The notes: generated by a model from the sequence alone, not told the origin. A DNA stretch of 14,373 nt from an uncultured Campylobacter sp. (GCF_938015785.1 NZ_CALLWC010000029.1:1-14373); one strand, 5' to 3'. Counted from the stretch's first letter, positions 1 through 7,538 are shown. Made by a program: numbers and translations.

Positions 1-137
1 CGGTGCGAAACAGAATTGTGATTATACAAGAGCGATGCTTAAAGGGGGCTGAATAATTAGTAGAAAAATGAAGAGTTCTTAAACAAAGAAAAATTCACAA
101 AAAAGGTAAAATTTTAAAGAAACGCCAAATGGAAAAG

Positions 138-208
138 CGAGGAAATTTAAAAGCAATCAAATCCGGTGTAGCTTTCGCATACAAAATTCTACTCTTAAAA
201 TTCCCTCG
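138..208 (-). terminator. possible 3' hairpin downstream of sppA
   Basis: The segment at 138-150 (CGAGGAAATTTAA) and the reverse complement of 195-208 (CGAGGGAATTTTAA) match except for one substitution and one extra base. The two arms are separated by about 44 bases. Read on the minus strand, this lies about 20 bases beyond the sppA stop and is followed by T-rich sequence. The loop is long and the stem AT-rich, so it may be only a chance match in low-complexity DNA. Confidence 0.28.
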
Positions 209-229
209 TAATTTAAAATTTCTAAAATT

Positions 230-1102
230 CTAATACGCCATCAGCTTCGCGCCGAATGCCCCGCGCACCAAGCTCTCGCTTTTATTTGCCAGCTTGTCCA
301 TCATCTTTTCATACGCCGAAGGCTCCTGCCAGATCGGATCTACTACGCCGCTAGCCTTTATGAGCGCGCTCTTGGCGTCCTCTAAAGAGCCCACCTCGTC
401 GATGAGCCCGACGCCTTTGGCGCCGCTAGCCAAAAACACTCGCGCATTCGCCCACGTATCGCGCTTCCTAAGATCCAGCGAGCGCGCCTGCGCCACCTCG
501 CGCGTAAATAGCTCGTAGCTCTCATCCACCAGAGCTTGCAGGCTTGCGCGCTCCGCGTCGCTCCATTTTCTCATCATCGTGCCCGCTTCTTTGAGCTCGC
601 CCGCTTTGACGATCTGTTCGGCAAAGCCTAACTTAGCGGCCGCTTCGCTCACGTCTAAGCCTTGCATGATCACGCCTATGGAGCCGATGAAGCTGCCCGG
701 ATTTGCGTAAATTTTACTTGCCCACACGCCGCCTAGGTAGCTGCCGCTCGCCATCGTGCCTTTGGCGTAGGCGACGACCGGCTTGCGCGAGTTTAGGGAT
801 TTGATAGCCAGCGAAATTTCCACGCTCGGGCTTAGTGCGCCGCCGGGACTATCGATCAGCAGAAGCACTCCTTTGATCGCCTCGTCGTTTTTCAGGGTTT
901 CGATCTTTTCTAAAATTTCGCTATCGTCCATTATCGCGCCGCTTAGCGAAAGCTGAGCGAGATTCGCACCCTTTTGTTGCGCGCTTTCGCCACTAGCGAA
1001 AATCAAAAACAAAATAAGCAGAAAAATCAGGGATTTAAAGTATTTGTTGATAAACCCGAGCACGGCGCCGATCGGCGCAAAGATATTCTTTAGAAATTGC
1101 AT
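230..1102 (-). CDS. sppA: SppA-type signal peptide peptidase (S49 serine protease), short form
   Basis: Membrane-bound serine protease that degrades signal peptides after their release from secreted precursors. The 290-residue product has a hydrophobic anchor at about residues 23-37 and then a single S49 domain. In the motif TMASGSY the nucleophile is Ser119, and in GELKEAG the general base is Lys171. Their spacing of 52 equals that of the Ser147/Lys199 dyad of the short Bacillus SppA, so the active site looks intact. A PGG turn precedes the Ser (DSPGGAL). An ATG 78 bases further upstream is open, but position 1102 is preferred: it has an AAGGA 5 bases upstream, and the longer form would add an arginine-rich stretch lying entirely inside the preceding gene. 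The start overlaps the end of the upstream deaminase gene by 13 bases, suggesting translational coupling in a two-gene operon. Family is clear; the exact in vivo substrates are not. Confidence 0.92.
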   Translation of the reverse strand: MQFLKNIFAPIGAVLGFINKYFKSLIFLLILFLIFASGESAQQKGANLAQLSLSGAIMDDSEILEKIETLKNDEAIKGVLLLIDSPGGALSPSVEISLAIKSLNSRKPVVAYAKGTMASGSYLGGVWASKIYANPGSFIGSIGVIMQGLDVSEAAAKLGFAEQIVKAGELKEAGTMMRKWSDAERASLQALVDESYELFTREVAQARSLDLRKRDTWANARVFLASGAKGVGLIDEVGSLEDAKSALIKASGVVDPIWQEPSAYEKMMDKLANKSESLVRGAFGAKLMAY

Positions 1103-2307
1103 TTCATTCCTTCGATAAAAAGTGATTTTGCGTTTTTGCTCTGCAAAATGAGCTGTAGCGGCAGCTGAGCTTCGTCGCACTCAATGCCTTCAAAAACGGC
1201 GATGTCGGCGAGCTTGCCCTCTTTCAGCTCGCCCAAATTTAGCCCCAGCGCGGCTGCCGCATTTCTAGTCGCGCCTAAAAGTAACGCCCGCGCTAGTTCC
1301 GCCAAGCCCAGCTCGTCGTGCATCATTAAATTTGCACGCAGCTCGTCTAAAAAGCTTAGGCTAAAATTCGAGCTAAGCCCGTCGGTAGCGATGTTGTAAT
1401 TAAGTCCGCTTGCGAGCAGCTTTTTAAAACTCAGCCTCTTCTTGCTAAGCAGGCGGTTGGAGCGCGCGCAGTGCGTGATCGAGTGGAGCTTCGGATCAAA
1501 GATGCTAAAATCATCCACCCAAACGCAATGCGTAAAGAGCGTGCGAAGCCCGCTAAAATGCGCTACAAAGCTACGGGGCGAGTAAAAAGGCGCGGGCGTT
1601 GGGTTAAATTTAGCAAGCCGGGCTTTAAATTTGCCGCGACCCGTGCGCAACCACTGCCGCTCATACGCGCTCTCCATAAAATGCGTGCTTATAACAAGCC
1701 CATTTTCGCGGGCAAGCTTCGTCGCAAACTTCGTAATCTGCGGGTGCGCCGAATACGGCGAGTGCACCGACACGGCGGGGATAAAAAGCGAGCTTGCGAG
1801 CGCCTTTGCGCGCTCAAATCGCTGCTTAAATTTCAAAATATTCTCCGCCGCAGCGTCCTTGCTCGCGCCTAAAATTTCATTAAAAAACACGGTTCTGATA
1901 CCGCTTTGCGCGCAAGCTTCAGCCTCGCCGCCGAAACTTGAAATTTCGCCGATCGTGCCCACGCCGCTTCGCATCATCGCGGCGATCTGCTCCGCGATTA
2001 GCCGTCCGCGTGCCGCGGCATCCAGCTGCTGCCTTGAGGCGATGACGCTGCCTAGCCAATCCAAAAAATCGCCGTAGCGCAGCGTGCCTTTGTTTGCGCT
2101 AAATTCCAAATGCACATGCGGATTTATAAACGCAGGCATTGCTATATCGCCGCTAAAGTCCAAAATTTCTGCTTGCGGGTATTTGCGCGCCGCACGAGCA
2201 AAGGCACAAACCTCGATTATCTTTTTATCAAAGACGATCGCGCCCTCTTTTAAAATTTTAAAATTCTCATCGCAGGCAAGAACCCACTTCGCCCTTAAAA
2301 TTCTCAT
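1090..2307 (-). CDS. aminofutalosine-deaminase-type amidohydrolase (menaquinone pathway)
   Basis: A 405-residue metal-dependent hydrolase of the amidohydrolase superfamily (chlorohydrolase/TrzA-like). The metal and proton-relay residues can be seen: H64-x-H66 (NPHVHLE), H209 with E212 (STHFMES), H260 (FTHCVW) and D309 (ATDGLSSN). The short N- and C-terminal segments form the usual composite domain. Proteins of this kind next to sppA/aroQ in Campylobacter and Helicobacter are annotated as deaminases of 6-amino-6-deoxyfutalosine, a step of the futalosine route to menaquinone; that substrate is inferred from family and neighbourhood. The start at 2307 has AAGGA 6 bases upstream. Behind it is a TGCTAAAAT extended -10 on the minus strand. 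It is the first gene of an operon with sppA and diverges from aroQ. A related guanine/cytosine-type deaminase cannot be excluded from sequence alone. Confidence 0.8.
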   Translation of the reverse strand: MRILRAKWVLACDENFKILKEGAIVFDKKIIEVCAFARAARKYPQAEILDFSGDIAMPAFINPHVHLEFSANKGTLRYGDFLDWLGSVIASRQQLDAAARGRLIAEQIAAMMRSGVGTIGEISSFGGEAEACAQSGIRTVFFNEILGASKDAAAENILKFKQRFERAKALASSLFIPAVSVHSPYSAHPQITKFATKLARENGLVISTHFMESAYERQWLRTGRGKFKARLAKFNPTPAPFYSPRSFVAHFSGLRTLFTHCVWVDDFSIFDPKLHSITHCARSNRLLSKKRLSFKKLLASGLNYNIATDGLSSNFSLSFLDELRANLMMHDELGLAELARALLLGATRNAAAALGLNLGELKEGKLADIAVFEGIECDEAQLPLQLILQSKNAKSLFIEGMKCNF

Positions 2308-2334
2308 CGTTTTCCTTATTTAAAACAGCGCGTG

Positions 2335-2343
2335 ATTTTAGCA
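2335..2343 (-). promoter_or_regulatory. extended -10 promoter for the deaminase-sppA operon
   Basis: On the minus strand these nine bases read TGCTAAAAT, an extended -10 element. Transcription would begin about 20 bases upstream of the ATG at 2307. Identical or near-identical elements precede the cupin and luxS genes in this window. Confidence 0.5.
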
Positions 2344-2441
2344 TAAAATTCTATTTCGCACTAAATTTAAAGATAAAATTTTATCGCTTGGGCTTGAGCG
2401 GGCAAATTTAGCGTCATAGTAAAAAATAAGCTCGCTTTGGT

Positions 2442-2447
2442 TATAAT
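2442..2447 (+). promoter_or_regulatory. -10 box of the aroQ operon promoter
   Basis: A perfect TATAAT lies 33 bases upstream of the aroQ ATG at 2480 and no clear -35 is visible, as is normal in Campylobacter. Transcription would start near 2454. This argues against the in-frame TTG at 2450 as the aroQ start, because it would lie upstream of the mRNA 5' end. Confidence 0.6.
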
Positions 2448-2479
2448 TTTTGCTTAAATTTCAAAACAAGGACGTAAAA

Positions 2480-2947
2480 ATGAAAATTATGGTGATTCAA
2501 GGACCGAATATCAATATGCTTGGTATGCGCGAGCCCGCTATTTACGGGGTTATGAAGATGGAGGACATCCATAAACAGATGAAGGCGGTCGCCGATCAGA
2601 GCGGCAACGAGATCGAATTTTTCCAGAGCAATTTCGAAGGCGAGATCGTCGATAAGATCCAAGAGTGCTTCGGCACCTGCGACGGCATCATCATCAATCC
2701 CGCCGCCTACACGCACACTTCGCTCGCCATCCGAGATGCGCTCGCCGCAGTCAGCCTACCTGTGATCGAGGTGCATATCTCAAACATCGCTCGCAGAGAG
2801 GAGCTTAGACAAAAAAGTCTAATAGCGCCCGTAACAGCGGGTCAGATCATCGGATTCGGTCCCGTGGGATACCATCTGGCAATGATCGGAATGATTCAAA
2901 TTTTTGAGCAGATCAAGGCAGCCAGAGCCGATCAGAAAGCCGAGTAG
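2480..2947 (+). CDS. aroQ: type II 3-dehydroquinate dehydratase
   Basis: A 155-residue cytosolic enzyme that converts 3-dehydroquinate to 3-dehydroshikimate, the third step of the shikimate pathway. Length and motifs are those of the dodecameric type II family. The N-terminal IQGPNINMLG is followed by the catalytic Tyr22 in REPAIYG. The conserved NPAAYTHTS and EVHISN segments supply substrate-binding Asn and His residues. The ATG at 2480 has AAGGA 7 bases upstream; an in-frame TTG ten codons earlier is rejected because it falls at the promoter. It is the first gene of a plus-strand operon followed by pepQ (14-base gap), folK and the flhG-like gene, and it diverges from the deaminase gene. Confidence 0.96.
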   Translation: MKIMVIQGPNINMLGMREPAIYGVMKMEDIHKQMKAVADQSGNEIEFFQSNFEGEIVDKIQECFGTCDGIIINPAAYTHTSLAIRDALAAVSLPVIEVHISNIARREELRQKSLIAPVTAGQIIGFGPVGYHLAMIGMIQIFEQIKAARADQKAE

Positions 2948-2961
2948 GACTGGGATTAAAT

Positions 2962-3987
2962 TTGAAAAATTTTATCCTAAAGGACGAAAACGCCGTTTAC
3001 CACGAGTGCGGATACAGCTGCGACAACGCGGTATTTTTTAGCCTCTCGGGGCGCAAATTTTTCCTCACTGATGCGCGTTATAGCATCGAGGCGCGCGAGC
3101 TTTGCAAAGATACCGAGGTTATCGAGGTCGAGCGAAATTTGATAAAAGACGCGCGGCTGTTTTTGCGAAAGGCCGGCGTAAAGGAGCTTAGCTACAACCC
3201 GTATGATTTTAGCGCGGGCGAGTGGGAAGCTCTGAGCAAGGGGCTTGGGATAAGATTTAAGGCACGGGCGAATTTTTCGCAAATTTCGCGCATAATAAAA
3301 TCAGAGGATGAGATAAAAATTTTAAAGCAAGCGGCGCAGCTAGGCGCCCAGAGGTTTGACGAATTTGCCGCGTTCGTGCGCGCTAGCGGCGAAGGGATGA
3401 GCGAAGAGGAGCTATTTTTTAACGCCGAGCTCATCTTTAAGAAAAAGGGCGAGCTCGCGCTTAGCTTTTCGCCTATCGTCGCGATCAACGAAAATGCCGC
3501 TAAAGCGCACGCTCTGCCGAGTAAAAAGCGGCTACGGCAGGGCGATTTGCTCCTGCTTGACGCGGGGGTTAAATTTAACCGTTACTGCTCCGATAGGACG
3601 CGCACGGCGTGCTTTGACGAAAATTTTAACTTCGGCAAGGAGCAAAATTTTAAAAACGCCAAACGGCAAGAGATTTACGAGATCGTAAAAGAGGCGCAAG
3701 CTCTGGCGATCGCGGCGGTTATGCCCGGCAAAAAGGCACGCGAGATCGACGCGACGGCTAGGGATTTTATCGCCGCTCAGGGCTTTGGCGAGGCGTTTTT
3801 CCACAGCACCGGACACGGCGTCGGAGTCGATATCCATGAGCTTCCGTTCATCTCAAAGCGCGAAGATACCGTGCTAAAAGAGGGGATGGTCTTTAGCGTG
3901 GAGCCTGGGATTTACTTACCCGGCGAGTTTGGCGTGCGCATCGAGGACGTCGTGGTCGTGCGCGAAAATGGGGCTGAAATTTTATGA
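2962..3987 (+). CDS. pepQ: M24 family Xaa-Pro peptidase (PepQ/PepP-like)
   Basis: A 341-residue metallopeptidase of the M24 (pita-bread) family, expected to cleave Xaa-Pro dipeptides or N-terminal Xaa-Pro bonds in the cytoplasm. All five dinuclear metal ligands can be placed: D200 (LLLLDAG), D211 (SDRTRT), H285 (HSTGHGVG), E314 (SVEPGIY) and E328 (RIEDV). Residues 1-110 form the short creatinase/prolidase N-terminal domain. The start is TTG: the next in-frame ATG is about 145 codons inside, and homologous Campylobacter proteins begin with the same MKN-ILKDENAV-like stretch. An AGGA overlapping the aroQ stop codon serves as ribosome binding site about 12 bases away, so translation is probably coupled to aroQ. 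Whether it prefers dipeptides (PepQ) or longer peptides (PepP) cannot be decided here; the compact length favours PepQ. Confidence 0.9.
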   Translation: MKNFILKDENAVYHECGYSCDNAVFFSLSGRKFFLTDARYSIEARELCKDTEVIEVERNLIKDARLFLRKAGVKELSYNPYDFSAGEWEALSKGLGIRFKARANFSQISRIIKSEDEIKILKQAAQLGAQRFDEFAAFVRASGEGMSEEELFFNAELIFKKKGELALSFSPIVAINENAAKAHALPSKKRLRQGDLLLLDAGVKFNRYCSDRTRTACFDENFNFGKEQNFKNAKRQEIYEIVKEAQALAIAAVMPGKKAREIDATARDFIAAQGFGEAFFHSTGHGVGVDIHELPFISKREDTVLKEGMVFSVEPGIYLPGEFGVRIEDVVVVRENGAEIL

Positions 3988-3997
3988 GGGTAGCCAG

Positions 3998-4534
3998 GTG
4001 AACGTGCGACTTAAGGAAAACGGATTTTACGAGTGCGCGGACGCGCTGTGCGTCGTAAAAAGCGCCGTTTTTCCGATGAGACGCCGCGAGCGCGGAAATT
4101 TTAAAAATTTATACCTGATTGGACTCGGCGGAAATTTAGGAGATGTCAGGCGGCGCTTCGAGCGATTTTATCGCGTTTTACAAAGCGACGCGCGCTTTTT
4201 CGTAGCGCAAAATTCCTTGATCTTAAAAAACAGGCCGTTTGGCTTTTTAGATCAGCCCGATTTTTTAAACGCCGTAATGCTCGTGCAAAGCTCTCTGCCA
4301 CCGCTTACATTGCTTAAAATCATGCAGCGCGCGGAGCGACGATTTGGGCGCAAAAGAAGCTTTAAAAACGCGCCGCGCACGCTGGACGTGGATATTTTAT
4401 ACGCAAGCGCAAAAGCAAGACCGGGCGACAGGCTGGCTCTGCCGCATCCCGGAGTAAACGAACGCATAAGCGTGATTTTGCCGCTTGGAACGATGAAATT
4501 TAAAAGAGGACTGATATGCAAACTAAAATCGTAA
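3998..4534 (+). CDS. folK: 2-amino-4-hydroxy-6-hydroxymethyldihydropteridine pyrophosphokinase
   Basis: Transfers pyrophosphate from ATP to 6-hydroxymethyl-7,8-dihydropterin in folate synthesis. The C-terminal 140 residues form the HPPK domain: LIGLGGNLGD at 40-49, the signature PRTLDVDILY at 126-135 with Mg-binding Asp130 and Asp132, and LPHPG with His140. The N-terminus carries about 38 extra residues before the first strand, a feature I recall in other Campylobacter FolK proteins. A GTG start at 3998 is chosen because GAGGG lies 7 bases upstream, 10 bases beyond the pepQ stop. Alternatives are ATG 3968, inside pepQ without a binding site, and ATG 4076, also without one. The 3' end overlaps the next gene by 19 bases. 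In C. jejuni this gene is followed by flhF and flhG; flhF is absent here. Confidence 0.88.
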   Translation: MNVRLKENGFYECADALCVVKSAVFPMRRRERGNFKNLYLIGLGGNLGDVRRRFERFYRVLQSDARFFVAQNSLILKNRPFGFLDQPDFLNAVMLVQSSLPPLTLLKIMQRAERRFGRKRSFKNAPRTLDVDILYASAKARPGDRLALPHPGVNERISVILPLGTMKFKRGLICKLKS

Positions 4535-5733
4535 ATTTTTTAAGCGCCAAGGGCGGAGTCGGCAAGAGCGTGATTGTAGCAAATTTCGCCGAAATTCTAA
4601 GCGAGCAGGGCTACCGCACGGCGATCATAGAAGCGCCAAATTTAAACAATCAAGAGATCATCTTAAACGCTTTGCAAAGAAAGAGGATTTCGCTGCCAAG
4701 CGCCATCGCAGTAAAAATTTCGCAAAATTTAACGCTCGTTTCGCCCGCGCTTGCTTCACAAAATCCCGTGTCCTCGCAAAATTCTGCAAATAGCACGAAT
4801 TCTGCGGCGCAAAATTCTATCAAAAACGTAAGCTCTAGCGCGGACGATTACGTCATGCAAAATTCTATAGGTAGCGCGCAAGGCTCGCAAGACGACGAAA
4901 GTGGCGGCTCGTACAATTACGCGCAAAAACTCACGAGCTCTAATGGCAAAAACAACTCAGAAAATTCCGCCGCTTTAAATTCGATAGCAAACGCTGCAAA
5001 AAATTCTACGAATTGTGCAGCCAAAAAGCCGCAAAATTGCGAAGATGGATGGAATTTTACAGAAACAGAAAGTCTAGAGAATTTTAAAAGCGATGATTTC
5101 ACCAAGCAAAATTCAATCCCTGACGAGAATTCTCAAAATTCCGCAAGTGGAGATGAAATGAAAAATTCCGCCCGCTCATCAAATCCCGAAAAAGCCGGAA
5201 ATTCCGCAAACGCAAAGGCTCACGAAAGCCCCGCTCGCTTCGCAAGCGAGCTGAAAGATGCGGGAATCTTCGATTTTATTTTGATCGATGCGGGGCTTGA
5301 GTATCTTGGAGATTTTTTGAGCATTGGCGACGAAAATATCGTGCTGTGTGCGAACGAACCCTGCTCGATAAGCAACACCTACGCGCTTTTAAAGACGCTT
5401 GGGGCGAGCAAAAAAGAGGTTTTGTTTTTGCTAAATTTCACCGCGAGCGAGGATGATGCCGTGATGATCTACGAAAATCTAAAGTCGGTCGCGCACCGCA
5501 ATATAAGCGAGCTGGGCTTTAAACTGCTAGGCTTTGTGCCGTTTTGCAAACAAGTAGCCATCTGCTCACAAAATCGCGCGCTTTTTAACTCGCACTATCC
5601 GTTTTCACCCGCTACCATCGCGCTTAGACAGAGCGTCTCGCGATTTTTGAGCAAGCAGGGCTGCGAGCCGATCGATATGAACGCTTACCGCGGCGTCGGC
5701 GGATTTTTACGAAAGCTTAGCAACCTAGTATGA
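4516..5733 (+). CDS. flhG: FlhG-like MinD-family ATPase with a large Asn/Ser-rich insertion
   Basis: A 405-residue protein of the MinD/ParA (SIMIBI) family, most like FlhG/YlxH, the partner of the GTPase FlhF that sets flagellar number. The deviant Walker A is complete (KGGVGKS, 12-18) and a Walker B-like FILIDAG ends at 260. The segment that reads DADIGLANLD in typical FlhG is EAPNLNNQE at 39-47, so the usual two Asp positions are Glu and Pro. From about 81 to 238 there is a low-complexity stretch rich in Asn, Ser and Ala, with 14 Asn-Ser dipeptides, where normal FlhG has a short loop. Residues 250-390 resemble the C-terminal half of FlhG. The reading frame is open throughout, so it is not an obvious pseudogene. 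ATG 4516 has GAGGA 5 bases upstream and overlaps folK. With flhF and other flagellar genes missing, the original role is probably lost or changed. Confidence 0.78.
   Translation: MQTKIVNFLSAKGGVGKSVIVANFAEILSEQGYRTAIIEAPNLNNQEIILNALQRKRISLPSAIAVKISQNLTLVSPALASQNPVSSQNSANSTNSAAQNSIKNVSSSADDYVMQNSIGSAQGSQDDESGGSYNYAQKLTSSNGKNNSENSAALNSIANAAKNSTNCAAKKPQNCEDGWNFTETESLENFKSDDFTKQNSIPDENSQNSASGDEMKNSARSSNPEKAGNSANAKAHESPARFASELKDAGIFDFILIDAGLEYLGDFLSIGDENIVLCANEPCSISNTYALLKTLGASKKEVLFLLNFTASEDDAVMIYENLKSVAHRNISELGFKLLGFVPFCKQVAICSQNRALFNSHYPFSPATIALRQSVSRFLSKQGCEPIDMNAYRGVGGFLRKLSNLV
4756..5229 (+). repeat. in-frame degenerate AAAATTC-word repeats coding Asn-Ser-rich insert
   Basis: Within the FlhG-like gene, AAATTC recurs irregularly, usually as CAAAATTC or AAAAATTC followed by T or C, always in the frame giving Gln/Lys/Glu-Asn-Ser. 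Clear copies begin near 4778, 4811, 4859, 4958, 5000, 5107, 5134, 5162 and 5200. The spacing varies, so this is an interspersed word expansion rather than a clean tandem repeat. The flanking conserved domain uses the word far less. Confidence 0.65.
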
Positions 5734-5848
5734 TTTACAACGAGATTTTAAATTACGTAAATTCTACTATTTTAAACGGAATTTTAAAAATTTAATGCTA
5801 TTCTTAAAGCTAAAATTTTAAATAATATACATAAAAGATAGATTAATC
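5734..5848 (+). promoter_or_regulatory. AT-rich spacer, probable promoter of the LOG-mnmA operon
   Basis: These 115 bases separate the FlhG-like gene from the next operon. They are strongly AT-rich, with several AAATTT/AAATTCTA words and a TAATATAC stretch near 5823-5830 that could serve as a -10 about 20 bases before the ATG at 5849. No convincing hairpin terminator or strong ribosome binding site is present, so read-through from the aroQ operon remains possible. Confidence 0.35.
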
Positions 5849-6454
5849 ATGCAGTTAAAAGAAATTTTAAAAGACATCAAAATCGCCCGCGACAATCTCA
5901 AAAACGTGGGCAAAAGTGCCACGATCTTCGGCTCGGCGCGCTTTAGCGAGGATAATCGCTACGTAAAAGACGCGCAAAAGCTCTGCGAGGGGCTTGCCGA
6001 TTTAGGATACTCGATCATCACCGGAGGCGGTGGCGGCATTATGCAAGGCGCCAACCGAGGCGCATTTGCGAGAGCAAGAACGCACAGCGTGGGCTTTAAC
6101 ATCATGCTGCCGTTTGAGCAAAAAAGCAACGGCTTTTTGACGCAGGGCGCGAAATTTTCGGCATTTGCGCCGCGCAAAGGTGCTCTCATCGAAAACAGCG
6201 AAATTTTCGTCATCTTTCCTGGCGGCTTTGGGACGCTGGATGAGTTTTTTGAAATTTTAGTGCTGGTGCAGACGGGCTTTAAGCGCGCACGGATCTATCT
6301 TTACGACGAGGAATTTTACGCGCCTTTGATGGAGTTTTTCCGCACTTCGCTGCTAAAATCTGGCGCGATAAACGAAAGCGATCTGCAAAATTTTAAGCTC
6401 TGCGACAGAGTGGATGAAATTTTAACGGATGTGCGACGTAAGGAGAACGAATGA
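5849..6454 (+). CDS. LOG family protein (TIGR00730 type), putative nucleoside-5'-monophosphate phosphoribohydrolase
   Basis: A 201-residue protein with the Rossmann-type LOG/lysine-decarboxylase-like fold. Members hydrolyse the N-glycosidic bond of purine nucleoside monophosphates (the cytokinin-activating reaction in plants and some bacteria); the old name lysine decarboxylase is wrong for this group. Motifs seen are GSAR at 28-31, the glycine-rich TGGGGGIMQGANRGA at 58-72, an Arg109-Lys110 pair, and the signature PGGFGTLDE at 124-132 with the catalytic Glu132. The start at 5849 has only a weak purine stretch upstream (AAGATAGA), so its translation may be modest. Its stop overlaps the mnmA start in ATGA, so the two are co-translated. 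Bacterial substrate is probably AMP-like; whether any cytokinin is made is unknown. Confidence 0.88.
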   Translation: MQLKEILKDIKIARDNLKNVGKSATIFGSARFSEDNRYVKDAQKLCEGLADLGYSIITGGGGGIMQGANRGAFARARTHSVGFNIMLPFEQKSNGFLTQGAKFSAFAPRKGALIENSEIFVIFPGGFGTLDEFFEILVLVQTGFKRARIYLYDEEFYAPLMEFFRTSLLKSGAINESDLQNFKLCDRVDEILTDVRRKENE

Positions 6455-7482
6455 AAATTTTAGTCGCGATGAGCGGCGGCGTGGATAGCTCGATGTGCGC
6501 GAAGCTGCTGCAAGACGCGGGGCACGAGGTGCAGGGCTGCTATATGAAGCTGCACGCAAAGCCCGGCTATCACGAGGCGAACATCGCCAAAGTCCGCAAG
6601 GTGGGCGAGTTTTTAGGTATAAAAATCCACATTTTGGATCTGCAGGATGATTTTAATCGCGACGTTTACGAGCCCTTTGTGCAGGCCTATATCGGCGGCC
6701 TTACGCCAAATCCCTGCGCTCTGTGTAACCGCCGCATAAAGCTCGGCAAGCTTTTGGAATTTGCGCGCGAGCAAGGCTTTGAGCGTCTAGCTACCGGGCA
6801 CTACGTCCGCATCGAGGACGGGCTTTTAAAAGCCGCCGCAGATATTAGCAAAGATCAGAGCTATTTTTTAGCAAACATCGATCCCGCCGCGCTTGAGTTT
6901 ATGCTCTTTCCGCTTGGAGGGATGTATAAAAAGGATGTCAAAGAGGCCGCGCGCGCCTATGCGGAGCTTTCGCAGATCGCTTCTGCGAGTGAAAGCAGCG
7001 AGATCTGCTTTGTGGACACCACCTACATCGACGTTTTGAACCGTCATACGGGCACCAAAATGCCCGGTATCGTGCGCGACCGCGCGGGCAACGCCATCGG
7101 CACTCACGAGGGCTACATGCACTACACGATCGGCAAGCGCCGCGGTTTTACGGTCCACGGCGCGCATGAGCCGCACTTCGTGCTAAGCATCAACCCGCAC
7201 AAAAACGAGATCGTCGTGGGCGGCAAGGAGGAGCTAGCGACCTACGAGTTCGACACCGAAAATTTTAATGCTTTTTTAAGCAAGGATGAAATTTTAAATA
7301 TGCCTGGTCTCGGCGTTAAGATCCGCTACCGCAGCGCCAAACTCCCCGTTAAAATTTCGCCGCGTGAAAGGGACGGCGTGCATGCCGTGCTGTCCGCGCC
7401 CGCAGCGGGCATCGCTCCGGCGCAGCTCGCGGTTTTTTATGACGAGCGCGACCGCGTAGTAGCAAGCGGATTTATAAAATAG
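6451..7482 (+). CDS. mnmA: tRNA-specific 2-thiouridylase MnmA
   Basis: Adds sulfur to C2 of the wobble uridine in tRNA Lys, Glu and Gln, using ATP to adenylate the base and a persulfide relay. The 343-residue product opens with the PP-loop SGGVDSS (8-14). The two catalytic cysteines are Cys89 in TPNPCALCNR and Cys186 in SSEICFVD; their spacing of 97 equals that of Cys102/Cys199 in E. coli, so the enzyme looks functional. KDQSYFL (134-140) and YTIGKRRG are further family motifs, and the C-terminal beta-barrel is complete. AAGGAGAACGA immediately precedes the ATG, which overlaps the LOG gene stop by four bases. It is the last gene before a convergent non-coding region. Confidence 0.97.
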   Translation: MKILVAMSGGVDSSMCAKLLQDAGHEVQGCYMKLHAKPGYHEANIAKVRKVGEFLGIKIHILDLQDDFNRDVYEPFVQAYIGGLTPNPCALCNRRIKLGKLLEFAREQGFERLATGHYVRIEDGLLKAAADISKDQSYFLANIDPAALEFMLFPLGGMYKKDVKEAARAYAELSQIASASESSEICFVDTTYIDVLNRHTGTKMPGIVRDRAGNAIGTHEGYMHYTIGKRRGFTVHGAHEPHFVLSINPHKNEIVVGGKEELATYEFDTENFNAFLSKDEILNMPGLGVKIRYRSAKLPVKISPRERDGVHAVLSAPAAGIAPAQLAVFYDERDRVVASGFIK

Positions 7483-7538
7483 CGCTTCACATCCTATGCT
7501 CGCTTTCGGCGCCGCTTAGGGCCCATCTGCTCGCAAAA

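Noticed and set aside
1471..2077. two plus-strand open frames (133 and 148 codons)
   Set aside because: Both are antisense to the deaminase gene, whose metal ligands are all present. They have basic low-information composition.
4756..5229. insertion sequence or intein within the FlhG-like gene
   Set aside because: No terminal inverted repeats, target duplication, transposase or splicing-type Cys/His-Asn motifs; only low-complexity sequence.
4516..5733. FlhG-like gene as a pseudogene
   Set aside because: No stop or frameshift occurs in 405 codons, the Walker A motif is intact and the ribosome binding site is good. Treated as a coding gene with an insertion, though functional decay is possible.
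5849..6454. lysine decarboxylase
   Set aside because: The PGGxGTxxE motif marks the LOG phosphoribohydrolase group; the decarboxylase name is a legacy label and no PLP motif is present.
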